This document shows, piece by piece, positions 1-8,336 of a stretch of DNA of 64,000 nucleotides. The first letter of the stretch is position 1; every line of letters starts with the position of its first letter. Position numbers and translations under genes: made by a program. The notes below the pieces were generated by a model, which was given only the letters and a program-made list of their open reading frames with translations, had not been told where the DNA came from and did not search any database. Where the stretch lies: positions 124,001 to 188,000 of the forward strand of contig JACRBT010000005.1 in assembly GCA_016234445.1 (NCBI GenBank), in the 5' to 3' direction. Source of the DNA: Chloroflexota bacterium. GTDB lineage: Bacteria > Chloroflexota > Dehalococcoidia > Tepidiformales > Tepidiformaceae.

Positions 1-230
1 CCTACTTCTTCGCGAGCAGCCTGATTGCGACGACGCTCTTTGTCGTCGGCGGCAGGTTCACCAGCGAGATCGTCCTCGTCGCCGCCGCCTCTATCCCCGC
101 GCTCGGCATCGGCTGGGTGGCGGGAAACCGCGTCTACGGCCGCCTCGACCCCGTCCAGTTCCGCCGGGTCGTCATCGGCGTCCTCCTCGCCAGCGGCATC
201 ATCGCCCTCGTCACCGCCTTCGCCCGATGA
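1..230 (+). CDS. TSUP (TauE/SafE) family permease, C-terminal fragment
   Basis: The window opens inside a reading frame whose codons start at base 3 and which stops with TGA at 228-230. The 75 visible residues form two hydrophobic helices around a short basic loop with a G-x-x-x-G-x-x-x-G-N-R pattern and an LDPVQFRRVV stretch. That is the typical end of sulfite exporter TauE/SafE-type transporters, where a small-residue helix is followed by 'G.rl...l....fr...' and a last membrane span. The substrate cannot be told from this piece. It is converging on the minus-strand pair that follows, with a 22-bp gap. Family call is by motif memory; only the last quarter of the protein is visible. Confidence 0.6.
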   Translation, partial: YFFASSLIATTLFVVGGRFTSEIVLVAAASIPALGIGWVAGNRVYGRLDPVQFRRVVIGVLLASGIIALVTAFAR

Positions 231-252
231 GGGCCGACGGCGCTGCGCCCGG

Positions 253-978
253 TCAGGCTCGGGACGCGATGTACCGTCTCAGGAGTTCAGGGCTTGCCTC
301 CCAGCCGAAGTGCGCGAAGAGCTGGATCGCGACATCGACGGCAACGTCGTCCGCGGTCCCCAACAACTCCTCGGCGCCCAGTTGGATGGGGCCAATGGAG
401 AGGTCGTGCCGTGCGACATAGCCGGGGTGGCGGGGCGGCCACGCAAGGTCGTCCGAGAAGAGCAAGATCCCTGCGTTGCCGCGAAGCGCGACTTCGATCT
501 GGACGCGCTCGCCGCCCGCGATGCGCGTCGCAAGGCGCCCTGCGAACGTGAGGAACGCACGGAGCGAATCGAGCGCCCAGTACGCCTCCAACAGCCCGGT
601 AGGCGGTTGTGGCGGCTGGAGACGCGCAACCCTCTCTGCTCTCCACGCCTCATCGCCGTCTGCGTTGCCGGGGAGTACCAGGTGGTGCACAAATTGCCCG
701 CTCTGATACAGCCGCCAGTAGCTCAGCTCGGGTTCCCACGACTCGACCCAGCCCGGCCCGGCGGCCGAATACCGGGGATCCCGGTCGAGTTCGGGATAGC
801 TGGTCAGGCCGCGGTGGGTGCGCACCTGGCAGTCCTCAACCCGCCTCCAGCAGTCGTTCATGGTGGGGATGCGATGCTCGTCGTAGACGACGGGCCGGAG
901 CAGGAATCGCCAGTGCGGATGCTCCGCCACGGCGGCGGCTTCGGCGGGGATGGGGCTGGAGGCAATCTGCGTCATCAC
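253..978 (-). CDS. Uncharacterised partner protein of the AlbA_2 gene
   Basis: A soluble protein of about 241 residues with no signal peptide or membrane span. It is rich in Trp and Tyr, with a WRRVEDCQVRTHRG stretch near residue 45, WVESWEP near residue 77 and YWRLYQSGQFVHH around residues 87-99. I recall similar proteins next to AlbA_2-domain genes, but cannot name a family. The start is either GTG at 978 (GTGA overlap with the upstream stop) or the next codon ATG at 975 (TGATG overlap), so it is translationally coupled to the AlbA_2 gene. The codons are less strictly GC-ending than those of the carboxylase gene nearby, which hints at transfer. Function unknown. Confidence 0.7.
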   Translation of the reverse strand: MMTQIASSPIPAEAAAVAEHPHWRFLLRPVVYDEHRIPTMNDCWRRVEDCQVRTHRGLTSYPELDRDPRYSAAGPGWVESWEPELSYWRLYQSGQFVHHLVLPGNADGDEAWRAERVARLQPPQPPTGLLEAYWALDSLRAFLTFAGRLATRIAGGERVQIEVALRGNAGILLFSDDLAWPPRHPGYVARHDLSIGPIQLGAEELLGTADDVAVDVAIQLFAHFGWEASPELLRRYIASRA

Positions 979-1574
979 AGTCCTCGCAGTTCTTCGACGT
1001 ATCGTTGTTCACTCGAGGATGCCACACCCGGGAGTCCTTGAGTACCCCCGAACTGGGAGAAGACCCTCACGAATCGGGCGACCGCCCGCTCCGTCGCGAG
1101 GTCCAGGAGTTCTCGCATGTCGCTCGCATCCCGGATCTCCGTCGTTTCGGGCATCCGGCGCGATCGGTAGTAGATCGCCCCCGGGCGAAGGCCGACCCCG
1201 CCTTTCCTGCAGATGACAGGCACATCGTGGAATTGGTCGACACTTACGACGGTGAACCTCTTCGTCTCCAGCTCCACCGTCGACACCTGCAGTGCCACGT
1301 AGGGGTTGGCGTAGCTGTTCACGTAAGCCCGAACACTGTCCTCGGTAAACGTCGCGGCGTCCTCTCTCGAAACCCCGGCGGCCGCGTACGTGTGGTCTGA
1401 GTTACGGCGCATGCCCAGCACGATGTAGCCGCCGTCTCGCAGGTTCGCCATGCCAAGTGCCGTCTTGGCGATCTTGTCCTTCAGCTCGTCCCATCGTTGC
1501 GACTCTTTGTACTCAACGTGGCGTTCTTCTCGCCGCCGCGCGATGAGGTCCTCCAATTCGCTGATATCCGCCAT
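975..1574 (-). CDS. AlbA_2 (Schlafen-type) putative nucleic-acid/ATP-binding protein
   Basis: 199 residues. The N-terminal half reads as an AlbA_2/Schlafen fold: a VEYKES strand near residue 20, an [13 protein letters not shown] strand-turn near residues 43-55, and a later [20 protein letters not shown] segment near residues 119-138, which matches the 'g.iYvR.gs.n' strand of the family. The protein is short and lacks the C-terminal helicase-like or winged-helix parts seen in longer members. AlbA_2 proteins occur in regulators and in defence or toxin contexts; nothing here fixes the role. It is first in a two-gene unit with the downstream unknown protein. The ATG is preceded by TAGAAT ending 6 nt before it, with no Shine-Dalgarno. 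Its mixed third positions differ from neighbouring genes. Confidence 0.75.
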   Translation of the reverse strand: MADISELEDLIARRREERHVEYKESQRWDELKDKIAKTALGMANLRDGGYIVLGMRRNSDHTYAAAGVSREDAATFTEDSVRAYVNSYANPYVALQVSTVELETKRFTVVSVDQFHDVPVICRKGGVGLRPGAIYYRSRRMPETTEIRDASDMRELLDLATERAVARFVRVFSQFGGTQGLPGVASSSEQRYVEELRGL

Positions 1575-1617
1575 GGCGCGATTCTACGCGACCCCGCGGG
1601 CGTGTAGGCTTCCCCCC
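1575..1617. promoter_or_regulatory. 43-bp divergent promoter region (AlbA_2 / carboxylase)
   Basis: Only 43 bp separate two divergent starts. On the minus strand TAGAAT (1581-1586) ends 6 nt before the AlbA_2 ATG. On the plus strand TAGGCT (1605-1610) ends 7 nt before the carboxylase ATG. Neither start has a Shine-Dalgarno sequence. With a normal 17-bp spacer the plus-strand -35 would fall on the minus-strand -10, so the two promoters should exclude each other. Both -10 placements predict leaderless transcripts. Confidence 0.55.
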
Positions 1618-3228
1618 ATGGAGTGGCACGACATCCCCGAGCTCCCCACCCGCGTCGACCTTCGCGACCCCCTCTACAAGGCCAATCGCGAGGCCAACCT
1701 CGCCCTCGTCGATGACCTCCGCGCCCGCCTGGACCGCGTCCGGCTGGCCGGCGGCGAGGAGTACATCGCCCGCCACCACGACCGCGGCAAGCTTCTCGCC
1801 CGCGAGCGCATCCAGCGCCTCATCGACCCGGCGGCGCCGTTCCTCGAATTCAGCCCCCTCGCCGCCGATGGCGTCTACGACGACGACGTCCCCAGCGCCG
1901 GCATCGTCACCGGCCTCGGCACGGTCTCCGGCCACGAATCCGTCATCGTCGCCAACGACGCCACCGTCAAGGGCGGCACCTACTACCCGATCACCGTGAA
2001 GAAGCACCTCCGCGCCCAGGAGATCGCCGAACAGAACCGCCTCCCCTGCATCTACCTCGTCGACTCCGGCGGCGCCTTCCTCCCCCTCCAGCACGACGTC
2101 TTTCCCGACCGCACGAACTTCGGCCGGATCTTCTACAACCAGGCCCGGATGAGCGCCCAGGGCATCTACCAGGTGGCCGCCGTGATGGGCAGCTGTACCG
2201 CCGGCGGCGCCTACGTCCCCGCGATGTCCGACGAAGCCGTGATCGTCCGCGGCACCGGCACCATCTTCCTCGGCGGCCCCCCGCTCGTGAAGGCTGCCAC
2301 CGGCGAAGTGACCACGGCCGAGGAACTGGGCGGCGCCGACGTCCACACCCGCATCAGCGGCGTCGCCGACCACTTCGCCGAAGACGACGGCGAGGCGCTT
2401 CGCATGGTCCGAGGCATCCTCGCCAGCGTCCCGCGGTCGAAGCAGCCGCCGTGGGAAGTCGCCCCCAGCGAGGAGCCCGCCCACGATCCCGACGACCTCT
2501 ATGGCGTCGTCTCGCCCGACATGCGCCACGCCTACGACGTCCGCGAGGTGATCGCCCGCATCGTCGATGGCTCGCGCTTCCAGGAGTTCAAGGCGCGCTA
2601 CGCCACCACCATCGTCTGCGGGTTCGCCCGGATAACCGGCTTCCCCGTCGGCATCGTCGCCAACAACGGCATCCTTTTCAGCGAAAGCGCCCTCAAGGCG
2701 ACCCACTTCATCGAACTCTGCGGCCAGCGGCGCATTCCCCTGGTCTTCCTCCAGAACATCACCGGGTTCATGGTCGGCAAGCAGTACGAAAACGGCGGCA
2801 TCGCCAAAGACGGCGCCAAGATGGTCACTGCTGTCGCCAGCGTCGAGGTGCCGAAGTTCACCGTCGTCATCGGCGGCAGCTTCGGCGCCGGGAACTACGC
2901 GATGTGCGGCCGCGCCTACAGCCCCCGCCAGCTCTGGATGTGGCCCAACGCCCGCATCTCGGTCATGGGCGGCGAACAGGCCGCCAGCGTCCTTCTCCAG
3001 GTCCGCCTCGACCGTGGTGACCAGATGACCCCGGACCAGCAGGAACAGTTCAAGCGCCCGGTCATCGACCGCTACGAAGTCGAAGGCTCCCCCTACTTCA
3101 GCACGGCGAGGATCTGGGATGACGGCGTCATCGACCCGGTCGACACGCGGCGCGTGCTCTCGCTGGGCATCTCCGCCGCCCTCAACGCGCCCATCCCGGA
3201 GACGAAGTGGGGCGTCTTCCGCATGTGA
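1618..3228 (+). CDS. Acyl-CoA carboxylase carboxyltransferase (beta) subunit, methylcrotonyl-CoA type
   Basis: 536 residues, the usual length of the MccB-type carboxyltransferase that moves CO2 from carboxybiotin to an acyl-CoA. Two crotonase-like halves are visible. The N half has [13 protein letters not shown] near residue 49 and [12 protein letters not shown] near residue 143. The C half has [20 protein letters not shown] near residues 383-402 and [14 protein letters not shown] near residues 420-433. The full-length match to 3-methylcrotonyl-CoA carboxylase (Leu degradation) is good, but geranyl-CoA or another branched acyl-CoA is possible. No biotin-carboxylase alpha subunit lies nearby. 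The ATG follows TAGGCT by 7 nt; the open frame extends further upstream but only into the divergent gene. Confidence 0.9.
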   Translation: MEWHDIPELPTRVDLRDPLYKANREANLALVDDLRARLDRVRLAGGEEYIARHHDRGKLLARERIQRLIDPAAPFLEFSPLAADGVYDDDVPSAGIVTGLGTVSGHESVIVANDATVKGGTYYPITVKKHLRAQEIAEQNRLPCIYLVDSGGAFLPLQHDVFPDRTNFGRIFYNQARMSAQGIYQVAAVMGSCTAGGAYVPAMSDEAVIVRGTGTIFLGGPPLVKAATGEVTTAEELGGADVHTRISGVADHFAEDDGEALRMVRGILASVPRSKQPPWEVAPSEEPAHDPDDLYGVVSPDMRHAYDVREVIARIVDGSRFQEFKARYATTIVCGFARITGFPVGIVANNGILFSESALKATHFIELCGQRRIPLVFLQNITGFMVGKQYENGGIAKDGAKMVTAVASVEVPKFTVVIGGSFGAGNYAMCGRAYSPRQLWMWPNARISVMGGEQAASVLLQVRLDRGDQMTPDQQEQFKRPVIDRYEVEGSPYFSTARIWDDGVIDPVDTRRVLSLGISAALNAPIPETKWGVFRM

Positions 3229-3249
3229 ACCACCGGCCCCGGACGCGGG

Positions 3250-3909
3250 TCACATCCCCGACGGGTGTACGCCGGCGACATACCCGGCGGCGAAGGCGCG
3301 CACGACCGACGCGGCGGTCAACACCGTCACGCTCTGACCTTTGCCAACCTGGAGCGGCGAGCCGTAACCGCCGGCCGCCCAGGGCAGAAGCGCCTTCCCG
3401 GTCCAGAGCAGCGCCCGCCCGGGATCGCCGCTGGTGGCGACGAAGACGCCCGCGGGCAGGTCGCCGGCTCTCGCCAGGACGCGCGGAGTCACGTCCCGCC
3501 GGGTGCGCTCGCCGTGGAGCACGCGGTCGATCGGGTCGATCCCGCCCGCGCGCGTCAGCCCGGATCCGGGGTTGCCCGCCAGCCATGCAGCGACGAAGCG
3601 CTCGAAGTCGCCACGTCGGCAGAGCGCGCAGGGACGATGCCCGGCGGCGAACGCGGTAGCCTCGTCGAGGAAGAAGAGCTCGGTGTAGCGGCCGGGAGTC
3701 ATCACCTCGCGGTGCCAGCCCCTGTACTCCAGGAGGCAGGTGATCCAGCGTCGCGAGACCCATCGCCGCCGCCCGAGGCGCTGTTTGCCGTCGTGGAAGC
3801 AGCCGCCGCGGTTGCCCATCAGCGTCCCCCGGGCCGGGGTCGCGACGATTTCGCCGAAGGGTGTCACGCGGTTCTGGAGGGGGTGCCCGCCGGGCTCAGA
3901 CCCCGGCAT
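3250..3909 (-). CDS. Conserved protein of unknown function (PGRYTELFFLDEATA family)
   Basis: 219 residues. It contains strings I recall from a widespread uncharacterised family: QNRVTPFGEI near residue 12, ARGTLMGNRG near residue 26, then WITCLLEY and PGRYTELFFLDEATAFAAGHRPCALCRR in the first half. The C-A-L-C pair suggests metal binding or a redox site. There is no signal peptide or clear membrane span. The C half has a ...LLPWAAGGY...GKGQSVTVLTAASVVRAF segment. The start overlaps the end of the upstream ccsA gene by 14 nt, so it is probably in the same transcript. A later Met at residue 31 is possible but would cut the conserved N-terminus. No function can be given. Confidence 0.75.
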   Translation of the reverse strand: MPGSEPGGHPLQNRVTPFGEIVATPARGTLMGNRGGCFHDGKQRLGRRRWVSRRWITCLLEYRGWHREVMTPGRYTELFFLDEATAFAAGHRPCALCRRGDFERFVAAWLAGNPGSGLTRAGGIDPIDRVLHGERTRRDVTPRVLARAGDLPAGVFVATSGDPGRALLWTGKALLPWAAGGYGSPLQVGKGQSVTVLTAASVVRAFAAGYVAGVHPSGM

Positions 3910-4843
3910 AACTGTGGAGGCCCGAGACCCAGAGGTTCACCCCGAAGTAGGTGAACATCACGAGTGCCCACATCGCCACCAGCCACCACATCGGGTCGGG
4001 TCGCCAGCCGCGCCGCCAGCTCTTCGGGACCACCCTGCGGATGCCCGGCGCGCTCGCCACGGAGCCGGTCCCTGCCCGCGCGTGGAAGTAGGCGGCGACG
4101 CTAAGCCAGGTCACGAGCGCGCTCGTTTCCTTCGGGTCCCAGCCCCAGTAGCGGCCCCAGGCGCTGTTCGCCCACCATGCCCCCAGCGCGATGCCGAGCG
4201 CCAGCAGCGGGAAGCCAACCATGACTGCCTTGTGGGCGAGGTCGGCCGCGGCTTCGGCACTGGGCAGGCTCCGGAACCGGCGGTGGCCTTCGCCGCCCTG
4301 GGCGAGGTAGACCACGGCGCCGCAGAATGCAACCGTCAGCACGGCGTACGAAATCATCATCACGCTGACGTGGAGCGTCATCAGCGGGCCGTTCTGGAGC
4401 GCGGGAATCAGGGGGACGATTTCCGACGGGAACTGGGTCGCGATCAGGAGCATGGCGATCACGATCGGCATGGCGACGATCCCGAACCGCCGCTGCCGCG
4501 ACCACCCTTCGAACGCCATGTAGGCAGCCGCGATCCCGAAGGCGAAGGCCACGGTGAATTCGTACAGGTTCGCCACGGGCGCGTGATCCACCGCCGCCCA
4601 GCGGGAAGCGACTGCCCCGGCGAGCGCGGCGACGGTCATGCCAAGAAACGCGGTTGCGAGCCGCCCCGTGCCGGGGTTCGCCGTCAGCACGGGCGTGGAC
4701 ACGGTCACCGTCCCCGCCTCCGTCTGGGCGCTGAAGCGGCGGAGGGCGACAGTGCCGCTGAGCACGTACCCGACGTACAGGCCGCCCGCCAGCAGCGACG
4801 TCGCCAGCCCGGTCCAGAACAGGTAGATCGAGAGGTCTGCCAC
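3896..4843 (-). CDS. ccsA: Cytochrome c assembly protein CcsA/CcsB (ResC-like), haem handler
   Basis: 315 residues, multi-spanning membrane protein of the haem-handling protein family used in system II cytochrome c maturation. The hallmark tryptophan-rich segment is near residues 227-242 (WGRYWGWDPKE), followed by WLSVAAYFHAR. Conserved His candidates are in DHAPVANLYEF near residue 87, TLHVSVMMISY near residue 157 and the last helix. About eight hydrophobic helices can be counted. The start is GTG; a GAGG stretch sits upstream. ResB/Ccs1, the usual partner, is not in the window. It sits third in a same-strand run with the zinc-ribbon gene, a small ORF and the conserved unknown gene downstream. 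Confidence 0.9.
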   Translation of the reverse strand: MADLSIYLFWTGLATSLLAGGLYVGYVLSGTVALRRFSAQTEAGTVTVSTPVLTANPGTGRLATAFLGMTVAALAGAVASRWAAVDHAPVANLYEFTVAFAFGIAAAYMAFEGWSRQRRFGIVAMPIVIAMLLIATQFPSEIVPLIPALQNGPLMTLHVSVMMISYAVLTVAFCGAVVYLAQGGEGHRRFRSLPSAEAAADLAHKAVMVGFPLLALGIALGAWWANSAWGRYWGWDPKETSALVTWLSVAAYFHARAGTGSVASAPGIRRVVPKSWRRGWRPDPMWWLVAMWALVMFTYFGVNLWVSGLHSYAGV

Positions 4844-4922
4844 TCGTTGTGCCTCGCGTCACAATGGTAGCCGGATTTCCCCAGCCGGCGACAGCACGCC
4901 CGGGACGATCGGCGAGGCGGCT

Positions 4923-5207
4923 TTACCCCGGCCGTGGCCCCCACGCGGCGACGCTGGCGGCGAACGCCTCGCGCACAGCCGCGGCGGTCGCGTCGTCGAG
5001 GAGTTCGCGAAGCTCGGCAAGCCGCCCTTCGAGGTAGTCCATCGCCGCTTCCGTGCTGGTCACGTCGTCGCTGTCGGCAGCCTCACGCACGAGAGCCGCC
5101 GCCAGCTGGCCGGGAGCCGAGGCGATGAGCGCACGGGCCGTCACCGCCGTCGTCACACCGGCGCCGAGCATCCGGGAGACTTGCAAGAGGAGAGGATTCG
5201 CGGCCAT
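4923..5207 (-). CDS. Small hypothetical protein (94 aa)
   Basis: 94 residues, mostly helical, rich in Ala and acidic residues, with no Cys and no membrane segment. A hydrophobic N-terminal helix (LLLQVSRMLGAGVTTAVTARALI) is too polar for a signal peptide. The C half has a DYLEGRLAELRELLDDATAAAVREAF helix that looks like a coiled coil. The ATG follows a GGGGAGGGAG Shine-Dalgarno. It lies 36 bp after the zinc-ribbon gene on the same strand and 79 bp before ccsA. Function unknown; I know no family. Confidence 0.6.
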   Translation of the reverse strand: MAANPLLLQVSRMLGAGVTTAVTARALIASAPGQLAAALVREAADSDDVTSTEAAMDYLEGRLAELRELLDDATAAAVREAFAASVAAWGPRPG

Positions 5208-5243
5208 GCTGCTCCCTCCCCGTCGGCGATGCCTGGCAGCCAG

Positions 5244-5612
5244 CTAGGAGCGGGCGACGTGTTCGTCCCGGGGGGCGGCAGGCTTGATCTTGTTGTAGCA
5301 GGAGCTGCAATAGACGGGCCGTTCGCCGCGGGGGACGAACGGCACCTCGGTCATCTGCGCGCATTCGGCGCAGGCGGCCGGGTGCATCTGGCGCGGCGTC
5401 TTCCCGCCGAAGCTGGCGAAGTTGCCGTAGCGGACGTAGCCGTCGGTCTCCTGCATCGTGTTCTGCGTGGCACGGCGCGCCGACCGGCAGGTCTGGCAAC
5501 GGGTGGGCTCGTTCATCAGCCCTTTGTTCGCGTAGAACTCTTGCTCGCCGGCGGTGAAGACGAAGTTCGTGCCGCAATCGCGGCAAGCGATTTGCTTATC
5601 GGCAAAGGCCAA
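5244..5612 (-). CDS. Zinc-ribbon protein (probable zinc-ribbon domain, two C4 modules)
   Basis: 122 residues. The N-terminal module has CRDCGTNF near residue 10 and CQTCRSAR near residue 39, the 'probable zinc-ribbon' arrangement found in many Chloroflexota and Firmicutes small proteins. A second module has CAEC near residue 82 and CSSCYNKIK near residue 103, so eight cysteines are available for two zinc ions. Between them is a Tyr/Phe-rich linker. A nucleic-acid or ribosome-linked role is plausible but not shown. The start is TTG, 10 nt after an AGGAG box; TAGAAT on the minus strand at 5652-5657 is a likely -10. First gene of a minus-strand run ending at 3250. Confidence 0.75.
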   Translation of the reverse strand: MAFADKQIACRDCGTNFVFTAGEQEFYANKGLMNEPTRCQTCRSARRATQNTMQETDGYVRYGNFASFGGKTPRQMHPAACAECAQMTEVPFVPRGERPVYCSSCYNKIKPAAPRDEHVARS

Positions 5613-5799
5613 GGGACAGGGACTCCTGGGTCCGCGTCATCGCGGGATTCGATTCTAGCGTAGCACACCCTCGTCCGAGTCTGTCTTGCGATCGGCCCGA
5701 CAGCCTCTCATGTCCTCGTTCCCTTGCTGGTGCGAAAAGGCAATCAACCCTTTTCACAACGCTGAGTAATCAACGCTCGCGGCGAGACCGCCCTCGCGG

Positions 5800-5805
5800 T
5801 ATACT
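5800..5805 (+). promoter_or_regulatory. Candidate -10 of the mreB operon
   Basis: TATACT lies 52 nt before the mreB TTG in a 245-bp intergenic stretch that is AT-richer than the surrounding genes. No good -35 is visible at the right spacing. This would give a leader of about 45 nt, so unlike many first genes here mreB is not predicted to be leaderless. Confidence 0.45.
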
Positions 5806-5833
5806 GAGTTATCGTCACGCGGCGCGTTCGTGA

Positions 5834-6919
<1,086 letters not shown>

Positions 6920-6937
6920 CATCTCGTCGCGCCCTGT

Positions 6938-6943
6938 TACGGT
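6938..6943 (+). promoter_or_regulatory. Possible internal -10 before mreC
   Basis: TACGGT ends 6 nt before the mreC ATG and no Shine-Dalgarno is present, which matches the leaderless pattern found elsewhere in this window. mreC may therefore have its own promoter in addition to read-through from mreB. Confidence 0.35.
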
Positions 6944-6949
6944 GGTCGC

Positions 6950-7780
6950 ATGCTGCTTTTCTCTCGGTACAGTTGGTGGGTCGGAGCGATGGTCGGCCTC
7001 GCGCTGTTCCTCGCCGTTGCCGGCCAGACCGGGCTGTTGCAGCCGTTCCAGGGGCTCTTCCTTGACGTAACTCGTCCGATTGAAAACGGGCTCAACGGCA
7101 TCTTCCGTCCCGTCGCCTCGTTCCTTTCCGATGCCGGCAGCTTGAACGAGCTCCAGGACGAAAACCGCCGCCTCCGCCTCGAAAACGAGCGCCTCCAGAA
7201 CGAGGTCAGCGCCCTCCAGTCCGACGCCGACCGCGTGAAGGAACTCGAAGAGGCGCTCAAGGTCCAGAGCGGGAGCGGCATCGAGGCCTCGGTCGCCGCC
7301 TCCATCGTCCATCGCGACTCTTCTGCCTTCACCGACGTCGTCAGCATCGACCGCGGCAGCTCCAGCGGGATCAAGGCCGGCATGGTCGTCCTCTCCTCCC
7401 AGGGCACGCTCCTCGGCACGGTGACGCGGGCGTTCGACAACCACGCCTTCGTCCGCCTCATCACCGACAGCCAGAGCAAGGTCGCGGCCGAGATCAAGGA
7501 ATCCCACGCCGACGGCATCGTCCGCGGCACCGCCAACCGTGGCCTCTCCTTCGAACTCGCCCAGGCCGACATCAAGGTCGGCGACCTCGTCGTCACCTCC
7601 GGCCTCGGCGGCAACTACCCGCCCGACATCCCCATCGGCAGGGTTACAAAGGTCTCGGGCACCTCCCAGGACCTCTTCCGCAAGGTCGAACTCGAATCCC
7701 TCGTGCGCGTCTCCACGGCCCGCACCGTGCTCGTCCTCACCAGCTTCGTCCCCCAGCGCCTCGACCTGGAGTCCCGATGA
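6950..7780 (+). CDS. mreC: Cell shape-determining protein MreC
   Basis: 276 residues. One N-terminal transmembrane helix (about residues 9-27), then a coiled coil from about residue 64 to 103 (ELQDENRRLRLENERLQNEV), then the beta-rich MreC periplasmic domain with VSIDRGSSSGIKAGMVVLS near residues 127-145 and GDLVVTSGLGGNYPPDIPIGRV near residues 208-229. It scaffolds the PBP2-RodA machine outside the membrane. 30 bp after mreB; its stop overlaps the mreD start by ATGA. Confidence 0.93.
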   Translation: MLLFSRYSWWVGAMVGLALFLAVAGQTGLLQPFQGLFLDVTRPIENGLNGIFRPVASFLSDAGSLNELQDENRRLRLENERLQNEVSALQSDADRVKELEEALKVQSGSGIEASVAASIVHRDSSAFTDVVSIDRGSSSGIKAGMVVLSSQGTLLGTVTRAFDNHAFVRLITDSQSKVAAEIKESHADGIVRGTANRGLSFELAQADIKVGDLVVTSGLGGNYPPDIPIGRVTKVSGTSQDLFRKVELESLVRVSTARTVLVLTSFVPQRLDLESR

Positions 7781-8289
7781 GAGCGGCCCTGACCGGTGCG
7801 GCGCTCCTCCTTGCGGCGCTCGCCCAGGTGACGGTCGCCAGCCTCTTCCCGTGGCAGGCCGCGCTCCCCGACCTTGCCTTGCTCACCCTGCTCCTCTTCG
7901 CGGCCTTCGCCGGCCCTGCCACCGTGATGGTCGGGCTGCCGCTCCTCGCCATCTCCCTCGGGTTCGCCTCCGACAGGTCGCCCGCGCTCATCCTGCTCGC
8001 CTATCTTCCCCTGCTCCCGATAGCTTCCGGCCTCGAACAGTCGGCGGTGCCGCTGAACCGCTACACGACGTGGCTCATCGCCGGGCTCGCGACGGGCGCC
8101 TGGGCGCGCTTAATCCTCGCTTTCGGCGCCATCGCCCAGGGAGCCAGCGCCGACTTGGGGAGCCTCGCCTTCAGGCTCGTGCTTCCCGGCCTCATCCTCG
8201 ACGGCCTCCTCCTCAGCATGGTCTATCTCCCCATCCGTGCCTTCGGCTGGGAAGGGCGCGGCCCGTCGCTGCAGCAGGCGAGGTGGTGA
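7777..8289 (+). CDS. mreD: Rod shape-determining protein MreD
   Basis: 170 residues, nearly all hydrophobic, with about five membrane helices. The family diverges strongly; the call rests on length, hydrophobicity, the ALPDLALL segment after helix 1 (about residue 29) and its fixed place between mreC and the class B PBP. The start ATG overlaps the mreC stop (ATGA), so the two are translationally coupled. The protein ends in a short basic tail. Confidence 0.9.
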   Translation: MRAALTGAALLLAALAQVTVASLFPWQAALPDLALLTLLLFAAFAGPATVMVGLPLLAISLGFASDRSPALILLAYLPLLPIASGLEQSAVPLNRYTTWLIAGLATGAWARLILAFGAIAQGASADLGSLAFRLVLPGLILDGLLLSMVYLPIRAFGWEGRGPSLQQARW

Positions 8290-8291
8290 CC

Positions 8292-8336
8292 ATGGCGGAC
8301 GACATCAAGGCCGCGCCGGGAGGGAAGCACCCGTGA
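8292..8336 (+). CDS. 14-codon minicistron between mreD and PBP2
   Basis: An ATG 2 nt after the mreD stop opens a 14-residue frame (MADDIKAAPGGKHP) whose TGA overlaps the GTG start of the PBP2 gene as GTGA. A GCGAGGTGG purine run precedes its ATG. The frame also contains the PBP2 Shine-Dalgarno (GGGAGGGAAG). It may act only as a translational bridge that carries ribosomes from mreD to PBP2. Nothing shows that the peptide itself matters. Confidence 0.4.
   Translation: MADDIKAAPGGKHP

Noticed and set aside
1513-2706. A 397-codon minus-strand frame within the carboxylase gene
   Set aside because: Gly/Val/Asp-rich shadow of a well-supported gene, no motifs of its own.
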